From Actinostola sp. cb2023 (lineage: Eukaryota > Cnidaria > Anthozoa > Actiniaria > Actinostolidae), in contig JAUJYZ010000330.1 in the NCBI GenBank assembly GCA_033675265.1, positions 240,426 through 304,425 of the forward strand: a DNA stretch of 64,000 bases, written 5' to 3'. Under the pieces are notes generated by a model. It ran no database searches and was not told where the DNA came from. It saw nothing but the letters and a program-made list of their open reading frames with translations. This document shows positions 33,455-44,482 of the stretch, piece by piece. Position numbers and translations under genes: made by a program. How positions within the stretch are numbered: the stretch's first letter is position 1; the number at the start of each line of letters is the position of its first letter.

Positions 33455-34675
33455 GGAAGTTTGGGAGAAGTCGAGAGCTATTGTGTAAAACCGAGCCGTT
33501 ATAGGCGAGGTTTTACACAGAGCTCGAGACTTCTCCCAAACTTTCCCGAGTGTTTATATCAGGCTATGTAAACACGGGAAAACGTTTTCTATTTGTTTTA
33601 TAAAATAACTACAAGGATTTCTTTCCGGTAAAACTCCTTTATTTACGCGAGATTTTAGTGATCAAAATTTCAATTCTCCTGAAAAGCGTCAGAAATCGCC
33701 CATCGTCCAATCAAATCTCACGAAAGAAATCAAAATGGCAAAGCCACTCGACAACTTTTATCTGTGCAGTTTACTGTTTTGACACGAAAAACGATTTGAA
33801 GAATGCTATTTTCTGTCAGAAAATTACAGAAGAATGGCTTGTTGCACTTTGTTTTTGTATCCTGTGAACACGAAACACGAAGAAAAGCTGAGAAAAGCTG
33901 AGCCGAATCACGATCAATGACGAAGAGTCGTCAAACTTTCTGAAATATTTGACATCTTGATGAATGGATCGGAGCACGAAGTCAGGTAGCCAAATATCTA
34001 CAGTTTTTGTCGTATTTTTGAATCTTTTCGTCGCTTTTCTCGACAAGAATGTATAAACGATGGACGTTTCTGAGACATTTGAAGATGTGTTTTCTCTTTG
34101 ACATATTTTACTAGAGATATGAATGTTCTGGCGAACCCGCCGTGTAGCTACAATAATCGCTCTGTTTTTACTCTTTTGTGAGTATAAATACGGCTATCTT
34201 TTCTTGATATTTTCAGTCGTACACTTGAGAAAATATAAGACTTATGTGTAGCTACGTATAACTTACAAAATGTTAGTATGTGATTGAGAAAACTGAGCCG
34301 TTATATTTAGTTTTCTTCGTTATTGTGGACAGAAATAAGTGGACGATTCGTCGAGTTTCTTGCCGGCCCGAGTTTGAATGAACTTGAAGCTCGATTCTTG
34401 CAAAATTAATTTTCGGTTTAAAATCATCAAAATCACATCTAGATAGAACTTGAACTTAACTAAACAAGAAAAACTGTAATTCTATGGCTTTTGTTTAGTA
34501 AATAACACATGTTTGACAACAGAAAAAACATACATTTGTGGTCAGTTATTTTTACAATCAACCACTGCATCGCTTCAAGGTTAAGTTCAAGGTCATGAAC
34601 CATGTTTACATAGCCTCAAATCAACATAGTAATTAACCAATCAGAGCGCGCGTTATATCTAAATTATTTTATAAA
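33408..34675. mobile_element. Insertion in the B-side duplicate, with terminal hairpin
   Basis: It is defined by comparison with copy A, which lacks it. The left part (33411-33593) is a near-perfect palindrome: AGAAAACGTTTCCCGTGTTT ... inverse, with TAGCCTGATATAAACACGAG arms meeting around GAGCCGTTATAGGCGAG. The right end contains CATGTTTACATAGCCTC, which is again part of the hairpin sequence. The 60-80-codon frames inside are unsupported. Confidence 0.75.
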
Positions 34676-34837
34676 TTTAAATATTGAATCAATTTTGTAG
34701 TGGGAATCCAAATAGAACACATATGTAAAATACCTTGTCAAATCTAAATTTCAGTTACTTGTTGTGCGACGTGATATGATATCAGTTTTGATGAATATTC
34801 ACCCATGTGATAGATATGTTTATTATCCAACTATACA

Positions 34838-35130
34838 TAGACGAGTAAAAATTTCGCGCGAGTAGGACTGGAGCGAGTAAAAATATCCAGCGATATTTTT
34901 ACTCGTCTATTTCGCGCGTGCACTTTTATATAAATATCGTTCACGGGATGAGTGTATTTTTCGCATCACAAAAGGGTTGGATAATAAATAACTTATTTAA
35001 CATTTTAGTGTGTAGTAAGGCTGGAAATTTTTACTTGTCTTTGTATTTTGTCTCGCCCTACGGGCTCGACAAAATACTGCAGACTCGTAAAAATATCCAG
35101 CCGTACTACACACTAAAATGTCAAATAAGC
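34838..35130. repeat. Two adjacent palindromic MITE-like sequences
   Basis: 34838-34915: GACGAGTAAAAAT ... ATTTTTACTCGTC around TATCCAGCGATA. 34991-35130: ACTTATTTAACATTTTAGTG and GTACTACACACTAAAATGTC-type inverted arms around TTTTGTCTCGCCCTACGG. Both are hairpin-forming and non-coding. Confidence 0.75.
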
Positions 35131-36748
35131 TGTATTTAGTATTTGCTTAGTATATCGTCGAGATGTAGAACATATATTTGTTTTAAAACATTTACTACTA
35201 TGAGCAGTTATTGTAATTGAACATTCTTCACATAGTTGGATTACATAGTCAATCAGCTACAATTCGATTCAAAACTGTTGAGACAGTTGTGCTTCAAAGG
35301 TGCTTTATATATGACTATGCTCCCATTAAAAACAATGAAAAATTATGTTCATATCAGATATCTCCCCTCCCCTCAGTACAATGTTGATTAGACTTTCACG
35401 CAAAATCCAAAGCACGTGACTATGAATCAACATTGACACAGGGGGGAGGGGGCCTGGAGAGATCGATTTTCATATAACATAAATACTAAGAAATATTCAG
35501 AAATGTCTCAACAAGAAATGCAACGAATTGTAGCTTGAAGTTACCATTGGATCTTAGATACAGTATGTGGTCTTAATTGTGAACAGTTCTAATTATATTG
35601 TGATCACTTTTCAGACAAGTGCCGTTTTTATACCGTAAAGTTAAGATCGACAAAACATATTTTACCGGAGCAAATATTGATTTATTTTCAATCATTCAAT
35701 GCTATTTTGGGCTTCCTGACATTTATTCCGCGCAAAATTTCAACTTTAATTCAAAGTAAGCTGACGTTGTTGTTTACAAATTCGAATTTTAAGCGCGCCT
35801 TTAAGATTCTCAGTGGCAAAGTTCGATATTTTCTTTCTAAAAACGCAAAGTTTGGAGTTTGTTTTTATATGAGCTAAAAGATAAATAATAACACTTTTCT
35901 TTACAAAACAATAATTAGAAAATTGTTGAAAATGAACGAACAACATCGGAATGAAAAATAGTGCGTGTTTTTTCTGACCTTTCACGCTATCAGAATAACT
36001 GCAAAACTTAAAAAAAACGGTAAGAAGGACATTATAGGGTTTGCTTTCTTATGTTTGACAATCTATTTTGCTTGCACTTGTCATTTGCAAGACAGAGAAC
36101 GTTTTTTACAAAACTACCGAAATGCAAATTAGCATTAAATTCAAAATAGCATTCAATAATGTCGCAAAATGGCTCGTTTTGTAGGTAAAATCGATCTAAT
36201 TCTTGACTTTATGATTCACAACGTGCAAAGAATAATGGTTAGTGTAAAATTGTTCAAATGGAGCGCCAAGTTTTGCAGCTTAGGCTGTTATTCTGGTGAT
36301 AGCGTGAAAGGTCAGAAGGTCGCTCATTTCGTCAAGTGTGTTGTATCCGGGACGCTCTAAAATGCGGATTTTAATTTACCCCAAAAACATTTTCGGCCAA
36401 ATCCTAGTTGAAGGAATATTTTTTCCGAAAAATATAGTCTTGATTACCAAAGTGATGTACCAGTGTGGGTTTTTAGCCTCGGAATCTCACCAAATTTTGC
36501 CGTGAGACATTATGTACGCGTGGCATAAATTTGAAAAATCTGTCAAAAATTAGTTTCGAGTTATAGTTAATTCTAACAGCGGTATCCCGCAGAGAAAAGA
36601 TGTTGCTGTTGTCCTATATTGTTAATTGTTTTTGCAGATGAGCTAAAATTTCTCTGTGCGCGCTACAGAAAATTCGCGATTTTGGTGTCTATTTTGACCG
36701 CTCCTGAGCGATAAATGGAAAAAATCGTGCCAAAAATTAAATTATTAA
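35131..36748. other. Intergenic DNA left of the 6.7-kb transposon
   Basis: Imperfect inverted phrases (TCTGACCTTTCACGCTATCA near 35976 against GATAGCGTGAAAGGTCAGAA near 36299) suggest an old ~340-bp element. Otherwise nothing is supported. Confidence 0.45.
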
Positions 36749-37005
36749 GAGTGACTTCCTGTAAGAATCGACCAAAATTTAATAATTCTGGCACAAGTCG
36801 AAAAATCAATTTTGCTCATATTTGGTGTATCGATAGGTTATAGTAAGAAAGTAAACGGTGCGAAGTTAGTTTTGAAAAAAATTAAATCGTTTCGAAGAAA
36901 ACAAGGATTTTCATTATAGCCCTATTTACCGCTAAATCAGCTTCTAATTATGCATATTTTTACCCTAAATATTATCGACTCGCTTTACAAAAGCGTTACA
37001 CAAAT

Positions 37006-37278
37006 TTATTTTGAAACATTTTCTCTGTAATATTTAGACATTTCTCTTCCTTCTTGATGAAAAAAGAATTCAAATTGAATGATAACGAAGGCGGGGGGAA
37101 ATTCTAAACAAAGGCTATACTTTTCGCATTTGCGAAAATCAATTTGTATGGTAAACACACGGTAAAGGTTCGGCATGTGCAACTTCTCGAAATAACGTAA
37201 ACTTTCACCCGAAGCCTTATTAGACATTTGCCTTTCGAAATATAAAGAGAAATCTCTGGGCAAATTACTTTCACGCAC
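37006..37278 (-). repeat. Left TIR segment with 90-codon open frame identical to the right arm
   Basis: The translated frame here is identical, residue for residue, to the frame at 42937-43209 on the plus strand. This shows very high identity of the two TIR arms. I do not claim it is a protein: it is a chance open frame in repeat DNA unless expression shows otherwise. Confidence 0.8.
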
Positions 37279-37869
37279 CCAACGAGGCCCGTTTTTATCC
37301 CATAATTACTCTAATATTTTCGCTCGGTAACGCAAGTATCAGAGTCAACTCGTGACATAAATTTGTCAATAATATATATGGAAATAAATAAAGGGGGAAA
37401 TTGGTCATTTGCTAAATTAACTTTTGTACTTTCAGTTCTATCGGAAGGACGAATATTGCAAAAAAAAAATGTTATTAATATTGATCAACTTTTGTGTTGC
37501 GTGACATGCCCGACAGCGTATGGTATTTTCATATATATTCCGCTGAAAGAAAGTTTATGCTAAAATGTATAGAAATGTACGTATATAGTCTGACAGAAAG
37601 TATAGTTCACCAAACTATCAAACTGTAAATAGACTATATCACCAACAAAACACAAATGTACACAAGAATGTGCCTGGGTACATCATGCGCTACTTGTCGA
37701 TTGAAAGGCGGGAAAATACACCGCATGATTGTAGTTATTGCGAAAAATACAGTACGTTGAAACACCTAAGAAATTATTAGCTTTTAACATTTAGATACTC
37801 ACACTTCTTGCTTAGTGACTCTAATTGTCTGTTAATTTATCGCTCCCTTTACAATCTTCTAACCTACAG

Positions 37870-39894
37870 TCAGCAGGCTTTGGTGAGATGACAGGTGCAT
37901 GACCCCACTAGACGATGAAGTTTCTCTGTGTAGGGCTTCTTGCGCTTCGCTGTAACATCAGTTACATCTATGTCAAAATAAAGACAGATCTCTCGCAAAG
38001 CAGTGACACTGAATGTGACGCTTAGTTTATCAGTGGCCACAAGTTCACAAATATTGTGTGTGTCATAAATGATTGGGTGACTGAGATCTACTTCCTTCGC
38101 CACAAGTGACTTCATGTCTTCTATTGCCTTCTCTTCTTTAGCACTGTTCCCCACATCCTCTGATTCTTCTTTTTCTTCCTCTTCAATGTTTTCAAACGTG
38201 CCGCTTGACGCCAATCTTGAAAAATAGCTTACTATTTGTTGACTTGTCAAAAACTCATCGACTGCAAACAGTCGATCACCTAACACATCTTTAGTACTGC
38301 GCATGTCCTTAGCAACTATGGATGGGTCTAGCTTACGCCCTGTCGTTTTACCGATAAGGAATTTCTTGCGGAGATAATCTCTCTGCGTTGTTGTGAACTT
38401 GACTCTTTTAGTGCTCGATGTTTTTAGTGACCATCCCATTGGGGCAGGAAGTTTATTAGAGCTGGGATGCACATCCAACCCTTGCTGATACGAACTATTC
38501 GTCGCTGCTTGCATTCTTGCGCCTCCCACTTCAAGCCTATTGGCATAGCTACACATTGCTTTGTCTAAGAGTGTTTCTCTCTCCAATTCCCTTCGATGTC
38601 GTCCGCATTCAAGATGATGTTGTAAACTTGAATATCTCTGATATGACTTCACACATCCATCCTCTGGACAACAAAATAGCTTGCTTGTCGCGTTTTTGGA
38701 ACTGATTGGATAACCAGCTACAACCTCATGATCATCCTCCTCTGAGTCATCGCTTTGGACCTCATCACTCTCATCGGTACTGTTTTGATGATCAGGTGAC
38801 ACTTTATTGGAGGACTTTCTAGATTTTGGCAATGCAAACTGGACCTGTGAACTGCTGTTCTCAATGATGGTGATGCTTGGTAGTTGGCTAGAATTAGCGA
38901 ACTTGCTCCAGGGAAGAAGTTTCCCTGGACCGACATTATAAGCCCTCCATATGCGAAGTCCTTCCTCACAATATTCAATATTGGAAACCAAGCTAACACC
39001 TTCCCATTTGAGGGTACGTTTGGTGGATGGTGTGTTGTTTGGTGTGCCACAAAGTGTTACACTGACACTTGGAAGTCCCCCTGACGATTCTATTGCCTCT
39101 TTCATTTGAGCCGCGGTCTCGATATCTTTACCAGAGTTGAGATACAAGCGCATGTGTGATTTTATGGCTGCCGCTTTTCTGTCACATGCCCCTTTCCCAC
39201 CTTGGGGTTCTGAAAAATCCATTCGCATAATTTTGATTCCAGCAGCTTCTGCAATATTTCTGGCAGTAGTAATTGTTAACGCCGAATGATAACAACCTGC
39301 ATTATCTTGTCTATAAAACACAGATTTAAGGTCTGGCATGATGTCTTTTAGTTGCCTCAACACATCTTTCATGATGCACAAAACTGTTATGCTGTCCTGA
39401 GTGCATGTTTGAAACACATGAACAAACGTCGCCATTTCTATCTCATCGGCTTGGCCTCGTCTGAAAGCAACAGTGATATGCCAGGGTAGTCCTCGTTTAG
39501 CAAACCAGTCCCTCTGGCTTTCACGATACTTTCTGGGTAAATACTTCATTGCCCAGTCTTGTACTAGCAAAACGGAGTTCTTGTCTAGATCTTCAAGTAT
39601 ATCCAGCCTTGCATCGTCCTGGTTGAGCGAGCGAAGGAGGTGAGCCTTCCATGCATCGATGTTTTGCTTGGCATGTTTGATGTTGAACAAAAGTTCGTCG
39701 GTCTCTTCAGGTGTCCCTGTTACACTGTCAAGGGCTTTGTCAATCTTATTCAGTGTTAAGGCTAAATGATCACAGCGATCACAGAGGCCATCATGGGCGT
39801 GGTCACAAACCCCATGGAAGTCTGTGTCTTTGGGGTCGCTCAATGCATGTGTTCGGCAATGATCAGGAACGGTTGACGAACAGGAAATATGAAC
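37870..39894 (-). CDS. Transposon gene, last exon: DDE-like catalytic region and C2H2 finger
   Basis: Acceptor TATTATTTTCAG at 39895, stop ending at 37870, about 674 codons. It opens VHISCSSTVPDHC, then a Cys/His cluster (VCDHAHDGLCDRCDHL). Candidate acidic residues lie in LLVQDWAMKYLP, VFYRQDNAGCYHS and DFSEPQGGKGACDRK, roughly 115, 200 and 230-240 residues into the exon; this is the spacing of a DDE/D nuclease. A C2H2 finger (CPEDGC ... HHLECGRH) follows at about 410-432, after an acidic Ser-rich linker. The region resembles a large transposon-derived family I associate with cnidarian genomes. It presumably catalyses element excision and insertion. The exon is intact as read. Confidence 0.8.
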   Translation of the reverse strand, partial: VHISCSSTVPDHCRTHALSDPKDTDFHGVCDHAHDGLCDRCDHLALTLNKIDKALDSVTGTPEETDELLFNIKHAKQNIDAWKAHLLRSLNQDDARLDILEDLDKNSVLLVQDWAMKYLPRKYRESQRDWFAKRGLPWHITVAFRRGQADEIEMATFVHVFQTCTQDSITVLCIMKDVLRQLKDIMPDLKSVFYRQDNAGCYHSALTITTARNIAEAAGIKIMRMDFSEPQGGKGACDRKAAAIKSHMRLYLNSGKDIETAAQMKEAIESSGGLPSVSVTLCGTPNNTPSTKRTLKWEGVSLVSNIEYCEEGLRIWRAYNVGPGKLLPWSKFANSSQLPSITIIENSSSQVQFALPKSRKSSNKVSPDHQNSTDESDEVQSDDSEEDDHEVVAGYPISSKNATSKLFCCPEDGCVKSYQRYSSLQHHLECGRHRRELERETLLDKAMCSYANRLEVGGARMQAATNSSYQQGLDVHPSSNKLPAPMGWSLKTSSTKRVKFTTTQRDYLRKKFLIGKTTGRKLDPSIVAKDMRSTKDVLGDRLFAVDEFLTSQQIVSYFSRLASSGTFENIEEEEKEESEDVGNSAKEEKAIEDMKSLVAKEVDLSHPIIYDTHNICELVATDKLSVTFSVTALREICLYFDIDVTDVTAKRKKPYTEKLHRLVGSCTCHLTKAC

Positions 39895-40464
39895 CTGAAA
39901 ATAATACATCAAATATATATAAGTACTTATATCGATGATTGTACCTTTTTCGGGAAGCAAAAAATAAGCAAAAAATAAGCAAAAAATAAATAAACTACGA
40001 ACGCACGGGTGAAAAAATAGAAATAAAATAAATAAAATGATGCATTACGTATACAAGCATCAAGAGTTCCAGACTTCCGGTATTATTACAAAGGAAACGT
40101 GAGCACCAATTCTAGACACAGGGAGCCCAAGCAATGATTTTTCTCACTTGGTGCTCACTTTTCCTTTGTAATATTCTCACAATGCATTGCGCGCGCACCG
40201 GAAGTCTGGAACTCTTGATGTGTGTATATATATTACGATATCAAGACAAAAGGTTTCAAACGGAGTTGGCATCAATATTAGTTACATGACGACTAATTCT
40301 GACATGCTCTGATATTAAAATGTCGTATACAGCTGTATATGCTTCAATAAACGTTGTCAGCAAATCCCCCATGGAATGTTACATCCCCAGTCTCATTCTT
40401 GTCAGGTGTGCATGTGGGCCGCTGCGGGATTTTCAATCACTCTGAGATTGCTATTTATTCTCAC
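39895..40464 (-). other. Intron of the transposon gene
   Basis: GTGAGAATA donor and TATTATTTTCAG acceptor, phase 0. Joining the exons gives ...KGDFK|VHISC..., which fits the family pattern I recall of a lysine-rich helix followed by the Cys/His cluster. It carries a nested MITE at 40051-40228. Confidence 0.75.
40051..40228. mobile_element. MITE inside the transposon's intron
   Basis: ATACAAGCATCAAGAGTTCC and GGAACTCTTGATGTGTGTAT are inverted ends. Arms continue through CAGACTTCCGG and TTACAAAGGAAA.GTGAGCACCA. The centre contains ACACAGGGAGCCCAAG, the phrase seen at the ends of other elements here. Confidence 0.85.
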
Positions 40465-41523
40465 CTTAAAATCTCCCTTCAGATAGCGCTTGGCCAATTT
40501 TAGTTGATGTTTCGTCTGTTTGGCCCATGACATATCCTGACGCAGATCTCCTAGCCTATCAACGACATCTTCAAGATCATCAAAGCCTTTTGATCCAGAC
40601 TCTGTGATGTAATCAAGGCCCTGAAGTGATGTTCTAACAGATGCAGAGCAAACTTGTAAGATTCGTAAAAGCGAACTCCGACTGAGTGGGCTGAAATGTG
40701 TTTCATTACAGAACTGCAAGTACTGCTTTACGATGCGTTCTGGGACAATCATTCGGATAACATTTGGCACTGTAATTATCTCTTTTGAAGAGAGGGTTAG
40801 CTTTTTCTCGCCAAACGGTAAATCACTGATAACGTGTTGGCTTGTTATGAAGCAAATGAAGTGTTCTACTTTCTCTTGAGGAACACGCATTCTTGTATGA
40901 CTCGATGATGGCACAGGAACGCCTTTGCCATGCAGCAATGAATGTCGCTTTGCGATTTTATAGCGATATCGAGTAAGATCCGGGATGAGCCTTTTTAGGG
41001 TGCTGTAATCGATTTTCTCGACCATAATTGATAATATCTGACGGCGAGTTTCCCACTGGTCAGCTTCATTGTAGCATTCAGCAAGGCTTTCAAGTAGAGC
41101 GTCATCTTTATGAATATATGCGTCATGAGATGACGACACAGATAACTGCTTATTGATTGTTTGTGATCCTACAAGGGACTGCCACAGCAAATCAGGGTCA
41201 TTAGGGACAATAACCTTCAACGATTCTGCAACTGCCTGGCTAGCTTTCTTTATGTAATATCGTTTAGATCGATCTCCAGCTTCATTCCAAGGGGTTGCAA
41301 GACATGATCTGACGGGGCTTATATCTCTTGATACCAAGAACTTATTTAGCTGAAATTTTGAACTTACATCTCTCAACGTTCGTGAGGCGGAGTCATCCTG
41401 AGTGTCTGAAGGTAAAAATGAGCTTGTCATATCCATAGGTACATGTATATCAGCTGTTTGCATCAGAAGTGGTTTGGTGGCTGGAGTACTTGTTGTCAAG
41501 CATATATCATCATCGTCATCCTT
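40465..41523 (-). CDS. Transposon gene, penultimate exon
   Basis: Open from an apparent acceptor (ATGTATTAAG) at about 41524 to the GTGAGA donor at 40464. The frame begins with an acidic run (DDDDDIC) and has no ATG near the start, consistent with an internal exon. It encodes mostly helical sequence with a basic patch (TRYRYKIAKRHSLLHGKG) and CNETHFSPLSRSSLLRILQV, a phrase characteristic of the same cnidarian transposon family as I recall it. A DNA-binding or multimerisation role is plausible but inferred. Confidence 0.7.
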
Positions 41524-41648
41524 AATACATTAAGAAATTGTGGACTATATTAGACTGTCTGTTTCCCCTCTTCACAAAAAAGTTAAACCACAACAACAAC
41601 TGAATAAATTCATGTTGCAGTTACAGGAAAACATATGGGGAGGAATTA

Positions 41649-41812
41649 GTCAAACCTCCATTAAGCGGCCGCACCTCTATTAAGCGGCCATCCTTGGTGA
41701 ATAGCCATGATCGTTTTAAAAATAATCGTTGGCGCCCAATGAAAGGAAACACAAATGGACCTTGGGTGTGGTCAAATTCAACATGTGCGAAAAGTAAGGT
41801 TTGACTGTACTG
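41649..41812. repeat. Degenerate MITE (AGTCAAACCTCCATTAAG / AAGGTTTGACTGTACT)
   Basis: AGTCAAACCT at the left and AGGTTTGACT at the right are inverted ends. CATTAAGCGGCC and CTATTAAGCGGCC are internal repeats. It lies within a presumed intron of the transposon gene. Confidence 0.65.
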
Positions 41813-41879
41813 ATAAGAAAACTACACAAATTATTATTAGTAATAAAACTCACTAAATTTAAATCACTCATGTCGTCCA

Positions 41880-41964
41880 CGAGTAACATTCTTTCTGGTG
41901 TACAGGTAGCCTCTATCTGTGCTACTGTGGGACTTCAATACTTCTCTACAAGATCTACATACAC
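41880..41964 (-). CDS. Transposon gene, small upstream exon (CRSCR motif)
   Basis: After acceptor TTGTTCTGCAG the frame reads VCRSCREVLKSHSSTDRGY and then basic residues. Entry phase 1 matches the donor at 42054 of the upstream exon (joining to G-L-G|V-C-R-S-C). The exact 3' border is uncertain. Confidence 0.55.
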
Positions 41965-42054
41965 CTGCAGAACAATAAGTGTAATTTCATTATTATTTGT
42001 TCTTTCTTTGTTGTAGAGTAATTTCAAAAGGTAGTGAATACATTTGTTGTTTAC

Positions 42055-42465
42055 CTAAGCCTACCGGGACAAAAACGCCTGTCTGATCCATTATTGTCTG
42101 AGATAATAATTTTGAAATTCCTCTATCAGCTTTCGGAAACTTTCCCTTATGATGACGCGATAACTCAGTAGGTACACAACATGTCTTCTTGCTTCTGATC
42201 CAACCAATGCCAAGGTTTGAGCGATGAGATGGACAGATGGTTAGAGAGACGCAATGGTGGAAGGACATATTTCAAATATTCGAGCACGTGCTAGAATTAG
42301 TTCTATTTCATTTTCCACATCTTGAAAGCCAAACAGCGATTTATGTCCAGAGATATCCTTTACGCAGGAAGTTAAAGGTGTTATATCTACTAAATACTTT
42401 ATATTTCTTCTGTCGAATGTACAAGGACCACCAACAAGGGTTCTAAAGGAGCAACACACTTCCAT
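42055..42465 (-). pseudogene. Transposon gene, N-terminal exon with a 1-nt frameshift
   Basis: ATG at 42465 opens MEVCCSFRTLVGGPCTFDRR and continues to ARARIFEICPSTIASL then a stop. A one-base shift at about 42243-42250 (TCTCTCTAACC) restores CPSHRSNLGIGWIRSKKTCC and KADRGISKLL up to the donor GTAAAC at 42054. The reading-frame break makes the element probably inactive as read, unless it is a sequencing error. Cys-rich N-terminus, possibly zinc-binding. Confidence 0.6.
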
Positions 42466-42837
42466 CTTCACAATAACACACTAAGTATACGTTATTGTTC
42501 CCACTCAGCGGCTTGTTGTGCACAATGTATATGCAAATTTTTAAGTTTTTTTCTCAAGACGTCTAATATCGTTTCACAATGTGGAAAATAATATGAAAAA
42601 GGAACAATCAGCCATTTTGTCATCTTTTTAAGATACATACATGCATCTTTCCAAATTCTAGTGAAGAGAAAAGTTTCCATCCGCTGTCGGGCATGTCACG
42701 CAACACAAAAGCTGTTCAGAAATAACATTGATTTTTTGGATTATTTTCGAAATATCCGTCCTTCCGATAGTACTAAAAGTAAATATAGCAAATGAACAAT
42801 TTCACATAATTCAGCTGAGATCTGTTCATATTTTCCG

Positions 42838-43457
42838 ATATATTATTGACAAATTTATGTCACGAGTTGACTCTGATACTTGCGTTACCGAGCGAAAATA
42901 TTAGAGTAATTATGGGATAAAAACGGGCCTCGTTGGGTGCGTGAAAGTAATTTGCCCAGAGATTTCTCTTTATATTTCGAAAGGCAAATGTCTAATAAGG
43001 CTTCGGGTGAAAGTTTACGTTATTTCGAGAAGTTGCACATGCCGAACCTTTACCGTGTGTTTACCATACAAATTGATTTTCGCAAATGCGAAAAGTATAG
43101 CCTTTGTTTAGAATTTCCCCCCGCCTTCGTTATCATTCAATTTGAATTCTTTTTTCATCAAGAAGGAAGAGAAATGTCTAAATATTACAGAGAAAATGTT
43201 TCAAAATAAATTTGTGTAACGCTTTTGTAAAGCGAGTCGATAATATTTAGGGTAAAAATATGCATAATTAGAAGCTGATTTAGCGGTAAATAGGGCTATA
43301 ATGAAAATCCTTGTTTTCTTCGAAACGATTTAATTTTTTTCAAAACTAACTTCGCACCGTTTACTTTCTTACTATAACCTATCGATACACCAAATATGAG
43401 CAAAATTGATTTTTCGACTTGTGCCACGATTTGGTCGATTCTTACAGGAAGTCACTC
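42838..43457 (+). repeat. Right TIR of the 6.7-kb transposon
   Basis: Inverse of 36749-37377. The arms differ near the outer end by a short indel (left GACCAAAATTTAATAATTCT versus right GATTTGGTC). Confidence 0.92.
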
Positions 43458-43461
43458 TTAA

Positions 43462-44354
43462 ATCCAAACGACCTAAAATATACATATTTGGAATTCCGAA
43501 ACAGTAACCAAAGACCTTTATTGTGGCAATTTTTTGGAAATTCGTATTTTTCTATACTTTCTATACTTGTTTTATTGTACATTATTGTTGTTTGGTCTTT
43601 CTCTGAACATTTGCTGTATTTAAACATCGACTTTGAGCGTGCGAACATTTTCTTTTTGCGGTTCGAAAATTATCATTTTCAACCAAAATGTGGGGTGTTT
43701 CTTGGTGCTACAGTCTGCATTGTATTCTTGGTTAGGTGTCTTTATATGCAGGGTATTGTTTTGGTTCAAGTTCATTCTTCTCATTCTTTGTGTTCATTGT
43801 CTAACGTTATCTGGTGTTCTGCAACACCAAGAAACCTCCTAAATGTGCGACAAGAGACTGGTCCCTTGACAATGGCTCGGTGACGTCATAAGACCGAGCG
43901 GGAATTGTCGCACTTTGAAACCCAAAATGCCCAACTTCGCGCGCGAAAAAAAAAATGTTCCTGAAGCTCAATTCACTTTTTATTAACGCCATGTAAACAA
44001 ACAAATAGTAAACTTTCGTAGTAGCAAATAAAAACGGGGTCTGTTTTTTCGTTTCATAGGCACTTTAAGATATAGAGTAAAATTGCCGCTAATGTACCTG
44101 CACTGGTACAATAGCAAATATGGAGAAGGATAATATATATTTAGAAAAGTTCAATAAGAAATACAATGAAACTTAATCACATGTTAGCTGAAGTGTAGAG
44201 CTAATTTATAGCAAAGGTTCAGGATAATCGTAGCATATGTTGACGAGAAATATCATTAAGTGCAAAAAGTGTTCACAATTAGAACCACATACTGTAACCT
44301 GGAAAGTAGTAAAGTGTTTTGGTGAAAATGAATTAATGACGTGTCGGCATTTGC
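43462..44354. other. Intergenic DNA right of the transposon
   Basis: Open frames of up to 154 codons (43419-43883) start inside the TIR and have no support. GCAACACCAAGAAACCTCC and CTTGGTGCTACAGTC phrases suggest an old repeat. No gene is seen. Confidence 0.4.
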
Positions 44355-44482
44355 GTTCATAAAACGTATTTGCAGGGAAATAAAACATTACGTATATTTT
44401 ACACGTTTTATTTAATGATCTGAGTTCATTGCGTATTCTTATAATATATTGTATCTTATTTTTCCAGTCTGGTAATTATCAC
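44355..44482. repeat. Direct repeat shared with 7218-7350
   Basis: Same orientation, about 85-90 percent similar by eye. See the partner entry. Confidence 0.7.

Larger units (their letters stand above)
30757..34830. repeat. Segmental duplication, right copy (partner 3441-6060)
   Basis: Carries exons 3, 2 and 1 of gene B in the same order and orientation as copy A. It is longer than the partner mainly because of an insertion at about 33408-34675 that is absent from the A locus, where AATTCATTTATAT joins directly to TTTGAATCCA. Confidence 0.9.
36749..43457 (-). mobile_element. 6.7-kb TTAA-flanked DNA transposon with long TIRs and spliced transposase gene
   Basis: The left end GAGTGACTTCCTGTAAGAAT is matched inverted by ATTCTTACAGGAAGTCACTC at the right. 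TTAA lies outside both ends (36745-36748 and 43458-43461). Inverted similarity is strong for about 620 bp (36749-37377 and 42838-43457) and continues weakly to 37519/42681 (CATGCCCGACAGCG). The interior holds a minus-strand gene in several exons. TTAA targets are used by piggyBac and Kolobok elements. The ends here do not start with the CCY of piggyBac, so Kolobok-like or an unassigned TTAA superfamily is my inference. It lies between genes B and C. Confidence 0.92.

Noticed and set aside
43419..43883. 154-codon hydrophobic frame
   Set aside because: Starts inside the transposon TIR and runs into unrelated flank, with no homology or splice support.
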